Source: CAZADH01 sp964483805
GTDB lineage: Bacteria; Muiribacteriota; Ozemobacteria; Ozemobacterales; Ozemobacteraceae
Reading direction: 5' to 3'
Length of the DNA stretch: 20,636 nucleotides
Assembly: GCA_964483805.1 (NCBI GenBank)
Contig: CAZADH010000089.1
Coordinates: forward strand, 1-20,636
The translations under genes were made by a program, and so were the position numbers. How positions within the stretch are numbered: position 1 is the stretch's first letter; each line of letters starts with the position of its first letter. The notes under the pieces are model-generated. The model made no database searches, was not told where the DNA came from, and saw only the letters and a list, made by a program, of their open reading frames with translations. Positions 5,638 to 13,571 of this stretch are shown piece by piece.

Positions 5638-5745
5638 GTGAGAAACCGGTCTGCGATTGGCGTTGTCGGCTGGTTGCAGGCGTTCGTCCTTTTCGTTCTG
5701 ATCGCCTACCTGTTCTACATGTTGTTGCACCCGGGTCAGCTCTGA
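5638..5745 (+). CDS. 35-aa KdpF-like membrane micro-protein
   Basis: From GTG 5638 the peptide is MRNRSAIGVVGWLQAFVLFV followed by LIAYLFYMLLHPGQL. It has a basic N-terminus, one transmembrane segment with LIAYLFYMLL, and a C-terminal H-P-G-Q-L resembling the R-P-E-x-F end of KdpF. It lies 11 nt after kdpF and 30 nt before kdpA. The start is weakly supported because the Shine-Dalgarno is poor, but no in-frame ATG gives a better choice. Probably a second, diverged KdpF. Confidence 0.55.
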   Translation: MRNRSAIGVVGWLQAFVLFVLIAYLFYMLLHPGQL

Positions 5746-5775
5746 CCGGGGTCCACATAACGTCAGGAGCCTCTC

Positions 5776-7497
5776 ATGAATGCCATTGGTTGGCTGCAAA
5801 TTCTCCTGTTCGCGGGTCTGATCGCGTTGCTGACGCGGCCGGTCGGCCGGTATCTGTACGCAGTGCTCGAGGAATCCGAGGCGGTGCTGCCCGGGCCGAT
5901 CCTTGCGGTCGAGCGTGGCGTTCGCTGGCTGTGTGGCGTGAAGCGGGCCGAGGAGCAGCTCTGGCACGAGTATGCACGAAGTATTGTTTGGTTCAGTCTC
6001 TTCGGGGCGCTTGTCAGTTACGCCATCATGCGTCTGCAAGCCATGTTGCCACTGAACCCGCAGGGGCTGGCGGGCGTGCCGCCGTGGCTGGCCTGCAACA
6101 CGGCAGTCAGCTTCGTGACCAACACCAATTGGCAGGCCTACGGCGGTGAGTCGACGATGAGCTATCTTTCGCAAATGCTTGCCCTGGCCTGGCACAACTT
6201 CATGTCGGCCGCCGCCGGCATCGCCGTGGCGGTGGCCATGGCGCGAGGTTTGACGCGTCGTGCGGTTCCCGGTTCGCGGCCCACGATCGGCAACTTCTGG
6301 GATGACCTTATCCGGGTCACGGTGCACGTTCTCCTGCCTGCGTGTGTCATCCTTGCCCTGGTGCTGGTTTCGCAGGGTGTGATCCAGAACCTGTCACCGT
6401 ACCGACAGATCACCACGGTCGAAGGTGCGTCGCAGACCCTGGCGATGGGCCCTGTCGCTTCCCAGGAAGCGATCAAGCAGTTGGGCACAAACGGGGGCGG
6501 GTTCTTCAACGCCAACGCCGCCCACCCGTTCGAGAACCCCACACCCATCACCAACCTGTTGTCGCTGCTGATGATCTTCGTCATCCCCGCCGGGCTGGTT
6601 TACATGTATGGCCTGATGGCCGACGACACGCGCCAGGGTTGGGTGCTGTGGTGGGCGATGATGATCTTGTTTGCGGTCGGGGTCACTGTCTGCTATCACG
6701 CGGAAACGCAACCAAACCCGGCCCTGCGCGGCCTCGCCGTCGACCAGTCGGCGGGGAATCTCGAGGGCAAGGAGACCCGCTTCGGCATCGCCAACTCCGC
6801 GCTCTACGCGGTCGTTACCACCGATGCGTCGTGTGGGGCCGTGAACGCGATGCACGACAGTTTCAATCCGCTCGGTGGCCTGGTGCCCCTCGGCAACATC
6901 CTGCTTGGGGAGGTCATTTTCGGGGGCGTTGGCGCCGGTTTGTATGGCATTCTTATGTATGTCGTATTGACCGTATTCCTCGCCGGTCTCATGGTCGGGC
7001 GCACCCCCGAGTATCTCGGCAAGAAGATCGAGACGCGTGAAATGAAATACGTCACGCTCTACATCGTCGTCTTCCCGCTGTTGATCCTCGTGCTCTCGGC
7101 GTGGTCGCTGGTCACGCCGCATGGTCTTTGTTCGCTAAACAATCAAGGCCCGCACGGGCTGTCCGAGATTCTCTATGCCTTCACCAGCGGCGCCGGCAAC
7201 AACGGTTCGGCTTTTGCCGGGCTGAATGCGAACACCGATTGGTACAACGCCATGCTGGCCCTGGCCATGGTCGGCGGTCGGTTCTTCATGATCCTGCCGG
7301 CCCTGGCGCTCGCGGGCTCGATGGCCGGCAAGAAGGTTCTGCCAGCCGGCCCGGGGACGTTTCCCACCGACGGCAAGTCGTTTCTCGCCCTACTGTTGTC
7401 GGTGATCGTCATCTGCGGGGCGCTTACGTTCTTCCCGGCATTGATGCTGGGCCCGATCGCCGAACACCTGGTGGCGGCCGGCGGAAAGGTGTATTGA
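5776..7497 (+). CDS. kdpA: Potassium-transporting ATPase subunit KdpA (channel-like K+ subunit)
   Basis: A 573-residue polytopic membrane protein starting at ATG 5776 with AGGAG 7 nt upstream. KdpA binds and conducts K+ in the high-affinity KdpFABC pump. The four selectivity-filter loops are visible: FVTNTNW (113-119), GTNGGGFFN (237-245), TTDASCGAVNAMHDS (348-362) and TSGAGNNGSAFAGL (470-483). The length matches the family. About ten hydrophobic segments are spread from residue 5 to 560. Its stop is followed 2 nt later by the kdpB start. No truncation or frameshift is seen. Confidence 0.97.
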   Translation: MNAIGWLQILLFAGLIALLTRPVGRYLYAVLEESEAVLPGPILAVERGVRWLCGVKRAEEQLWHEYARSIVWFSLFGALVSYAIMRLQAMLPLNPQGLAGVPPWLACNTAVSFVTNTNWQAYGGESTMSYLSQMLALAWHNFMSAAAGIAVAVAMARGLTRRAVPGSRPTIGNFWDDLIRVTVHVLLPACVILALVLVSQGVIQNLSPYRQITTVEGASQTLAMGPVASQEAIKQLGTNGGGFFNANAAHPFENPTPITNLLSLLMIFVIPAGLVYMYGLMADDTRQGWVLWWAMMILFAVGVTVCYHAETQPNPALRGLAVDQSAGNLEGKETRFGIANSALYAVVTTDASCGAVNAMHDSFNPLGGLVPLGNILLGEVIFGGVGAGLYGILMYVVLTVFLAGLMVGRTPEYLGKKIETREMKYVTLYIVVFPLLILVLSAWSLVTPHGLCSLNNQGPHGLSEILYAFTSGAGNNGSAFAGLNANTDWYNAMLALAMVGGRFFMILPALALAGSMAGKKVLPAGPGTFPTDGKSFLALLLSVIVICGALTFFPALMLGPIAEHLVAAGGKVY

Positions 7498-7499
7498 CA

Positions 7500-9551
7500 A
7501 TGTCTGGACCGAAGGCCAAGTCTCGCTCAATGCTTGATCCTGAGATACTGTCGTTCGCGGCATGGCAGAGTATCGCCCGGCTTTCGCCGGCCACGGTGGT
7601 AAAGAACCCCGTGATGTTCGTGGTCCAGGTCGGGAGCGCGCTCACCACGGTGTTGTGGCTGCGCGACTGGGTGTCGCCGACCCCTGGCGCAGCCCCCCTC
7701 TGGTTCACCGGGTGCGTGTCGGTGTGGCTATGGTTTACCGTTGTGTTCGCCAACTTTGCCGAGGCCGTCGCCGAGGGCCGGGGCAAGGCCCAGGCCGCGA
7801 CGCTGCGAGCCATGCGGCACGAGGCGATGGCGCGCAAGTTGGTGCTCGGCGTCGAAGAGAAGGTTGCCGCCTCGTTGCTGCGCAAGGGTGACATCGTCGT
7901 CTGCGAAGCCGGCGACATGATCCCGGGGGACGGCGAGGTCATTGACGGGATCGCTTCGGTCGATGAGGCGGCGATCACCGGTGAGTCGGCGCCGGTCATC
8001 CGCGAGTCGGGCGGCGATCGCTCGGCCGTCACCGGTGGCACGCGCGTGTTGTCGGACCGCATCGTCATTCGCATTGGCGCCGATTACGGGATGTCGTTTC
8101 TCGATCGCATGATCGCGCTGGTCGAGGGGACGGCGCGCCGAAAGACGCCCAACGAGATCGCGTTGCACATTTTGCTGGTCGGCCTGACCATCATCTTTCT
8201 CATCGGTTGCGTCACGCTCGTGCCCTTTGCGATGTACTCGAACATCACCCTGTCGGCGACGGTGATCGTGGCGCTTTTGGTGTGTCTGATCCCGACCACG
8301 ATCGGTGGCCTGTTGTCGGCGATCGGGATCGCGGGCATGGACCGCCTCCTGCAGAAGAACGTGCTGGCGATGAGCGGTCGGGCCGTCGAAGCCGCCGGCG
8401 ATGTCGACACGTTGCTGCTCGACAAGACCGGCACGATCACGCTCGGCAATCGGATGGCGCACGAACTCGTGCCCGCGGGCGGCATCGATTTGCGCGAATT
8501 GGCGCAGGTTGCGATCATTGCCAGCGAGGCCGACGAGACCCCGGAAGGCCGCTCGATCGTGCGCCTGATCAAGGATCGGCACCAGATCTTCGAACCCGAC
8601 CTCACCCGTGAACACCCGGTGTTTGTCGGGTTCTCGGCGCAGACGCGCATGAGCGGGTGCGATTTCGGGGGCCGCTCGATCCGCAAGGGCGCAGTGGATG
8701 CCGTGGTGAAGTGGGTCGAAGGCCAGGGCGGCCCGATTCCGGCGGATCTCGTCGCTGCCGCAGGTCGCATCGCCGACGAAGGGGGCACCCCGCTCGCGGT
8801 TGCTGACGGCAAGCGGCTTCTGGGCATCGTTCACCTCAAAGATATGGTCAAGGACGGCATCCGGGACCGGTTCGCGCGCTTTCGGGCCATGGGTATCAAG
8901 ACGGTCATGGTGACCGGCGACAACCCGCGCACCGCGTCGGCGATCGCGCGCGAGGCGGGCGTCGATGACTTCCTCGCCGAGGCCAATCCCGAGACCAAGA
9001 TGGCGCTGATCCGCAGCGAACAGGAGCGGGGCAAAATGGTGGCGATGATGGGCGACGGCACCAACGATGCTCCCGCCCTTGCGCAGGCCGATGTCGGCGT
9101 GGCCATGAACACCGGAACGCAGGCGGCCAAGGAGGCCGGCAACATGGTCGACCTCGACTCGAACCCGACCAAGCTGCTCGAGGTCGTCGAGGTCGGCAAA
9201 CAACTGTTGATGACCCGTGGGGCGCTGACAACTTTCAGCATCGCCAACGATGTGGCCAAGTACTTCGCCATTCTGCCGGCCCTGTTCATGGGCGCGTTCC
9301 CGGAACTCTCCGCGCTCAACGTCATGAACCTGGCCTCGCCCCAGAGCGCGATTCTCGCGGCGGTGATCTTCAACGCGATCATTATCGTGCTGTTGATACC
9401 GCTGGCACTGCGTGGCGTGACCTACCAACCCCTGGGAGCGGCCGCGATCCTGCGGCGCTCACTGCTCGTCTACGGCGTCGGCGGCGTTGTTGCGCCTTTT
9501 GCCGGTATCAAGATCATCGATCTCTGTCTTGGGGCCATTGGCCTCACCTGA
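7500..9551 (+). CDS. kdpB: Potassium-transporting P-type ATPase subunit KdpB
   Basis: A 683-residue P-type ATPase from ATG 7500. It hydrolyses ATP to drive K+ uptake by KdpFABC in the inner membrane. Landmarks: actuator-domain TGES (160-163, whose Ser is the inhibitory phosphorylation site known from E. coli KdpB), CLIPTTIGG in the membrane core (262-270), phosphorylated Asp308 in DKTGT, VTGDNPRTA (471-479), hinge GDGTNDAPAL (518-527), and Asp584/Lys587 in SIANDVAKYF. The length equals the family norm. The start is 2 nt after the kdpA stop, with no strong Shine-Dalgarno, so translation is probably coupled to kdpA. All catalytic residues are present. Confidence 0.97.
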   Translation: MSGPKAKSRSMLDPEILSFAAWQSIARLSPATVVKNPVMFVVQVGSALTTVLWLRDWVSPTPGAAPLWFTGCVSVWLWFTVVFANFAEAVAEGRGKAQAATLRAMRHEAMARKLVLGVEEKVAASLLRKGDIVVCEAGDMIPGDGEVIDGIASVDEAAITGESAPVIRESGGDRSAVTGGTRVLSDRIVIRIGADYGMSFLDRMIALVEGTARRKTPNEIALHILLVGLTIIFLIGCVTLVPFAMYSNITLSATVIVALLVCLIPTTIGGLLSAIGIAGMDRLLQKNVLAMSGRAVEAAGDVDTLLLDKTGTITLGNRMAHELVPAGGIDLRELAQVAIIASEADETPEGRSIVRLIKDRHQIFEPDLTREHPVFVGFSAQTRMSGCDFGGRSIRKGAVDAVVKWVEGQGGPIPADLVAAAGRIADEGGTPLAVADGKRLLGIVHLKDMVKDGIRDRFARFRAMGIKTVMVTGDNPRTASAIAREAGVDDFLAEANPETKMALIRSEQERGKMVAMMGDGTNDAPALAQADVGVAMNTGTQAAKEAGNMVDLDSNPTKLLEVVEVGKQLLMTRGALTTFSIANDVAKYFAILPALFMGAFPELSALNVMNLASPQSAILAAVIFNAIIIVLLIPLALRGVTYQPLGAAAILRRSLLVYGVGGVVAPFAGIKIIDLCLGAIGLT

Positions 9552-9567
9552 CCAGGAGAAATACACC

Positions 9568-10167
9568 ATGAATACGCGATATGTCGAAGAGATTGTCGTG
9601 GCCGCGCGGGTCACACTGGTGACCCTGGTCCTGACCGGGGTTCTGTATCCCCTCGTCGTGACGGTGATCGCGCAGGTGGCGTTTCCGACGGCCGCAAACG
9701 GCAGCATCATCGTCGACGACAAGGGCCGGCCCGTGGGCTCGGCATTGATCGGCCAGGGATTCTCGCACCCTGCCTACTTCTACCCGCGCCCATCGGCGGC
9801 GGGCAGTGGCTACGATGCGTCGAGTTCCGGCGGGTCGAATCTGGGTCCCACCTCGAAGACGTTGCGCGATCGCGTGGCGTCGGCGGTGACCCGATTGTTG
9901 TGCGACAATCCGGACGCGTCGGCGCCCGTTCCGCTCGAACTGGTGACCACCTCGGCCTCGGGACTCGACCCGCACCTCTCACCCGCGGCCGTCTTCTGGC
10001 AGTTGCCGCGCGTGGCCCGGCGCCGTCAGGTCGATGCGACCCGGATCGCGCCGGTGATCGAGGCTCTGATCGAGGGCCGTGACCTGGGGTTGCTCGGCGA
10101 ACCAAGGGTCAACGTGGTCAGGCTCAACCTGGCTCTCGATCGACAGTTCGGGCGACCGACCGAGTGA
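9568..10167 (+). CDS. kdpC: Potassium-transporting ATPase subunit KdpC
   Basis: A 199-residue protein from ATG 9568 with AGGAG upstream, 16 nt after kdpB. KdpC is the single-pass subunit that increases ATP affinity of KdpB. Visible features: one N-terminal transmembrane helix (about residues 12-36, ending LYPLVVTVIAQVAFP), then VGSALIGQGFSHPAYFYPRP (61-80) and SGYDASSSGGSNLGPTS, all family hallmarks. The C-terminal part has DPHLSPAAVFWQLPRVARRR and the final NVVRLNLALD. It is somewhat longer than the common 190 residues. Complete and intact. Confidence 0.96.
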   Translation: MNTRYVEEIVVAARVTLVTLVLTGVLYPLVVTVIAQVAFPTAANGSIIVDDKGRPVGSALIGQGFSHPAYFYPRPSAAGSGYDASSSGGSNLGPTSKTLRDRVASAVTRLLCDNPDASAPVPLELVTTSASGLDPHLSPAAVFWQLPRVARRRQVDATRIAPVIEALIEGRDLGLLGEPRVNVVRLNLALDRQFGRPTE

Positions 10168-10223
10168 ATGATCCATTCGCTTTTCGCCTGCAGGCGTCGC
10201 GAGATGAACGCGTCGTTGATGGT

Positions 10224-10263
10224 CCCGCCCGCCCACGATGGGCGTGGCGGCAAAAGACCCGCC
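10224..10263. repeat. Dispersed palindromic element in the kdpC-kdpD spacer
   Basis: Bases 10224-10245 match the reverse complement of the 272-318 and 334-380 repeats at 21 of 22 positions and contain the same dyad, CGCCCA-CGA-TGGGCG (10230-10244). It lies in the 239-bp kdpC-kdpD spacer, where an mRNA hairpin could lower expression of the sensor genes relative to the pump. Confidence 0.6.
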
Positions 10264-10368
10264 CGGATGGCCCGCATGGATCACGCCACGACGATCGCTT
10301 CATGGCAGAGGTCTCTTGGCACCGAGACGCACAATAGTGCTTGCCAGACATTCGTCGGGAGGTCGACA

Positions 10369-10410
10369 ATGAGCCCGTGGACCCAGAAATTCCCGGAGCC
10401 AACGAGGTGA
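10369..10410 (+). CDS. 13-codon leader ORF overlapping the kdpD start
   Basis: A GGGAGG Shine-Dalgarno (10358-10363) precedes ATG 10369, which encodes MSPWTQKFPEPTR and stops with TGA at 10408-10410. That stop overlaps the GTG (10407-10409) proposed as the kdpD start. Such GTGA overlaps usually reflect translational coupling. The ORF is short enough to be chance, so it is a candidate only. Confidence 0.35.
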   Translation: MSPWTQKFPEPTR

Positions 10411-11561
10411 ACGACCCCGCCCCCAGTCGAGACTTTCTCGAACTGGTCGAGCGCACGCGGCTCGGCCGGCTGAAAGTGTACCTCGGTTATGCGGCGGGGG
10501 TCGGCAAGACCTACCAGATGCTGCGCGAAGCGCACACGCTCAAACAGAGAGGCGTCGATATCGTTGTCGGTTTCGTCGAGCCGCACGCCCGCAGCGAGAC
10601 CCAGCGTCAGATCGACGGCCTCGAGGTCGTGCCCAGGAAAAAGATCGAATACCGCGGTGTCGTGGTCGAAGAACTGGACCTCGATGCTGTGATTGCCCGC
10701 AAACCCGGCGTCGCACTTGTCGATGAGGTCGCCCACACCAACCCGCCGGGGTGCCGCCACCGCCGCCGTTACCAAGACATCCTGGCCATCCTCGATGCCG
10801 GGATCAACGTCATTTGCGCCTTCAACGTTCAGCACCTCGAAAGCCTGAACGATGTGGTCGAGCATGCGACGGGGGTGCGGGTGCGCGAGACGGTCCCCGA
10901 CACGTTTCTCGAGCGGGCCGATCAGATCGTGACCCTCGATCTGGCGGTCGAAGACCTGCTCGATCGCCTGCGCCAGGGCAAGATATACCCACAGGATACG
11001 ATTCCGCGCGCGTTGACGAATTTCTTCAAACCCGAAGCCCTCGGTTCGTTGCGCGAAATCGTGCTGCGCGAGATTGCCGAGCGGCTCGATCAGAAGGCGC
11101 CCCGCCATGACCGGGAGACGGCGCGATCGCACCCCCGCAGTGGCGAGCGGGTGATGGTCTGCGCGTCGTCGTCATCGCCGCGGGCGCGCTTACTGTTGCG
11201 CCGCGGTTCGCGGATGGCCGGGCGCTTGAACACGCACTGGTTCCTGGTTTACGTCGAAACCCCCTCGGAGGCGCCGCACCTCATCGATGCGACCGCGCAG
11301 CGCCGTCTGGGTGAAACGATGGAAATGGCGCGGGACCTCGGGGCCGAGGTGGTAAAACTCAGAAGTGCGGATCCGGTCGCGGCCATGCTCGACTTCGCCC
11401 GGGCCCACGGGGTGGGCCACATTGTCGTCGGTCGCTCGCTGCAACCGTGGTGGCGCGCGATGCTTGGGTACTCGCCGTTGTTCCGCTTGATCAACGAGGC
11501 TGAGGGTTTTGACGTACACATCGTCTCTTTCGACGACGACGAGCCGAGGCCGACGCCATGA
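10407..11561 (+). CDS. kdpD: KdpD-type sensor protein without kinase domain (KdpD N-terminal plus Usp)
   Basis: A 384-residue protein from GTG 10407 (GGAG 8 nt upstream; GTG 10377 and TTG 10341 are alternatives). Residues 18-225 are the KdpD N-terminal sensor domain: RLGRLKVYLGYAAGVGKTYQM with Walker A GVGKT (31-35), the ALVDEVAHTNPPG Walker B-like segment (103-115) and NVICAFNVQHLESLNDVV (134-151). Residues 246-375 are a universal-stress-protein (Usp) domain with HIVVGRS near 338-344. Full-length KdpD goes on with four membrane helices and a kinase; here the protein ends and the kinase is a separate gene overlapping by 4 nt (ATGA). It probably senses potassium status or a nucleotide signal and acts on the neighbouring kinase. 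The partnership is inferred from overlap. Confidence 0.9.
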   Translation: MNDPAPSRDFLELVERTRLGRLKVYLGYAAGVGKTYQMLREAHTLKQRGVDIVVGFVEPHARSETQRQIDGLEVVPRKKIEYRGVVVEELDLDAVIARKPGVALVDEVAHTNPPGCRHRRRYQDILAILDAGINVICAFNVQHLESLNDVVEHATGVRVRETVPDTFLERADQIVTLDLAVEDLLDRLRQGKIYPQDTIPRALTNFFKPEALGSLREIVLREIAERLDQKAPRHDRETARSHPRSGERVMVCASSSSPRARLLLRRGSRMAGRLNTHWFLVYVETPSEAPHLIDATAQRRLGETMEMARDLGAEVVKLRSADPVAAMLDFARAHGVGHIVVGRSLQPWWRAMLGYSPLFRLINEAEGFDVHIVSFDDDEPRPTP

Positions 11562-13565
11562 GTCTGCGCACCCGCCTGCTCCTGGCAGAACTGCCGCTGT
11601 TGCTGGCTTTGCCGCTCATCGGTGGCATGGCGGTNNNNNNNNNNTACTTTTGAGAGTGCCCTTGTCCATGTTTTACGTCAAGACCCAAATGTCATCATGG
11701 TTGGAGAAATCCGCGACCTAAAAACAATTGCCGCAACTATCACCCTGGCAGAAACCGGCCACTTGGTGTTTGGGACCCTGCACACGACGGGGGCGGTGCG
11801 CACGATCGACCGCCTGGGCAGTCACTCGCAGACGATCCTGCGCGACAACTACCGCAGCGTGCTGGCGGCCCAACGGATGAAAGAGTCGATCGAGCGGCTC
11901 GACTCGGCAGCGTTGTTCATGGTCGCCGGGCACGCTTCGGCGGCAGTCGGGCTGATCGAGGCGAACCGTCGGCAGTTCGTCGCCGAGTTGCAGGTCGCCG
12001 TGACGAATCTCACCGAGGTGGGTGAATCCAAGGCGACGCAGGCGTTGGCCCATCATTGGGACGCGTATCAGGAACGATTCGCGCGTTTTCTCGAGGTACG
12101 GGGTTCCGCGGCCGCCGGTGAATTCTACTTCGATCGTATTTACCCCGTATTTCTCCAGGTCAAGCGCTCAGCGGATCTCATTCTCGAAATGAACCAGGAT
12201 GCCATGGTCCGCAAGAGCGATCTGGTCCAGGCGAAGGCCACGGCGCTGACCCGCACCATGATGGTGGCCACAGTCATCGCGACGCTCACCGGCGTGTTTC
12301 TCGCCACGTTGATCATCAGACGCCTGTTGCGCCCGTTGTCGGTGTTGACGCAGGCGGCCCGCCGCATCGGCCAGGGGGATCTCGATGTGCGTGCCCGCAT
12401 CGGTGGCAGCGACGAAGCAGCCACGCTTGCGGCCGAATTCAATACCATGGCTGATAGCCTGCAAGCGTATCAACGCAGTTCGCTCGGCGACCTGTTGCGG
12501 GCCCAGCAAACGGCTCAGGCCGCCATCGACAGTCTGCCCGACCCCGTTCTGGCATTGGGGCTCGACGGCCGGGTGCTCAACGCCAACGCCGTCGCCGAGC
12601 GATGGTTGCCGCTGCGACCCGATGAGCAGGGCCGGGTATCCCTCGACGGTCTGGCCACCGAGTTGCAGGCCGCCGTATTGCGCGTCGTTAAACATGTTCT
12701 GGGCGGACATGGTCCGTACGTGCCGCAGAATTTTCAAGAGGCCGTTCGGGTGTCGACGCCTGACGGCGATCGCGTGTTGATGGCCCGGGGTTCGCCTCTC
12801 TACGGCGAGAGCGAAGACGTTCGGGCGGTGACCGTGGTTCTGCAGGACATCACGCGCATGCAGCGTTTCGACGAACTGAAGAACGATCTGGTCTCGACGG
12901 TCGCCCACGAGTTCCGCACGCCGCTGACCTCACTGCACATGGCCATTCATCTGTGTCTCGACGAAACGGTCGGCTCGGTCAACGAGAAACAGGCAGATCT
13001 GCTCTACGCAGCGCGGCACGACTGCGAACGGCTGCAGAACCTCGTCAACGATCTTCTCGATCTGTCCCGCATTCAGTCGGGCCGCGTCGAGATGAAGCCC
13101 CAGGTGGTCTCGGTCGGGAGCCTGCTCGCCGCCGTGCTCGAGCAGCACGGGGCGGTCGCCGCCGAGGCAGGTATCGAGTTGGTCCGTGTCTCGACGACAA
13201 TCGGCGACGAACGGGTGGCCGCAGATCCAGAGCGTATTCCTATTGTATTGACAAACTTCATCGTCAACGCGGTTCGCCACACGCCGCGGGGCGGCACGAT
13301 CGAGTTGCGGTGGCGTGCCGACGACGGCAAGGTCCGCTTCGAGGTGGCTGATACCGGTGAAGGCATCCCGCCCGATTATGTGTCACGGGTGTTCGACCGC
13401 TTCTGTCGCGTTCCGGGCGCCAAGCGCGGGGGTGTCGGCCTGGGCTTGTCGATCGCGCGCGAGATCGTCGTTGCGCATGGCGGTGAGATCGGCGCCGAGA
13501 GCGTCGTCGGCAAGGGCAGCACGTTTTGGTTCACGCTGCCGTTGGCTGATGCGCGTGCCAACTGA
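11558..13565 (+). CDS. Transmembrane HAMP/PAS histidine kinase, probable Kdp sensor kinase; broken by assembly gap
   Basis: The start ATG 11558 overlaps the kdpD stop. It reads MSLRTRLLLAELPLLLALPL IGGMAV, the first membrane helix, and then runs into ten Ns. After about 170 foreign-looking bases the kinase resumes near 11815 (SHSQTILRDNYRSVL) in another frame, as expected for a gap of unknown true length. Then come a periplasmic helical sensor, a second membrane helix (about 12255-12315), HAMP (to about 12460), a PAS domain (from about 12520), HisKA with phospho-acceptor His at 12906-12908 (AHEFRTPLTSL), and HATPase with N-box NFIVNAVRHTP, ADTGEGIP and GVGLGLSIA. It ends 6 nt before the convergent protease gene. 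It is the natural partner of the sigma-54 regulator at 3568-4938. The start region and exact length cannot be trusted. Confidence 0.85.
11635..11644. other. Assembly gap (10 Ns)
   Basis: A run of exactly ten unknown bases, a size often used as a placeholder when contigs are joined. It interrupts the first membrane helix of the kinase, and the reading frame differs on its two sides. Confidence 0.95.
11645..11812 (+). other. PilT-type ATPase fragment, probable misassembled sequence
   Basis: Immediately after the gap the translation reads TFESALVHVLRQDPNVIMVG then EIRDLKTIAAT, and later AETGHLVFGTLHT and AVRTIDR. These are the Walker B and histidine-box regions of the twitching-motility ATPase PilT (a retraction motor of type IV pili). 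Nothing before or after belongs to a pilT gene, and the bases to about 11775 are near 48% GC against about 65% around them. The fragment then passes in frame into the kinase. It is almost certainly a chimeric join beside the gap. The exact right border, between about 11775 and 11815, cannot be fixed by eye. Confidence 0.85.
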
Positions 13566-13571
13566 ACCCAA

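Noticed and set aside
7728..9428. A 566-codon minus-strand ORF opposite kdpB
   Set aside because: Shadow of kdpB. His/Arg/Asp-rich with no start signal.
10168..10410. An 80-codon ORF starting right at the kdpC stop
   Set aside because: It runs through the palindromic repeat, has no ribosome binding site at its first ATG and lacks family features. Only its last 13 codons, with their own ribosome binding site, are kept as a leader candidate.
11622..13565. A PilT-histidine kinase fusion protein
   Set aside because: The PilT part borders a 10-N gap, has different GC content and lacks the rest of a PilT. A chimeric assembly is far more likely than a real fusion.
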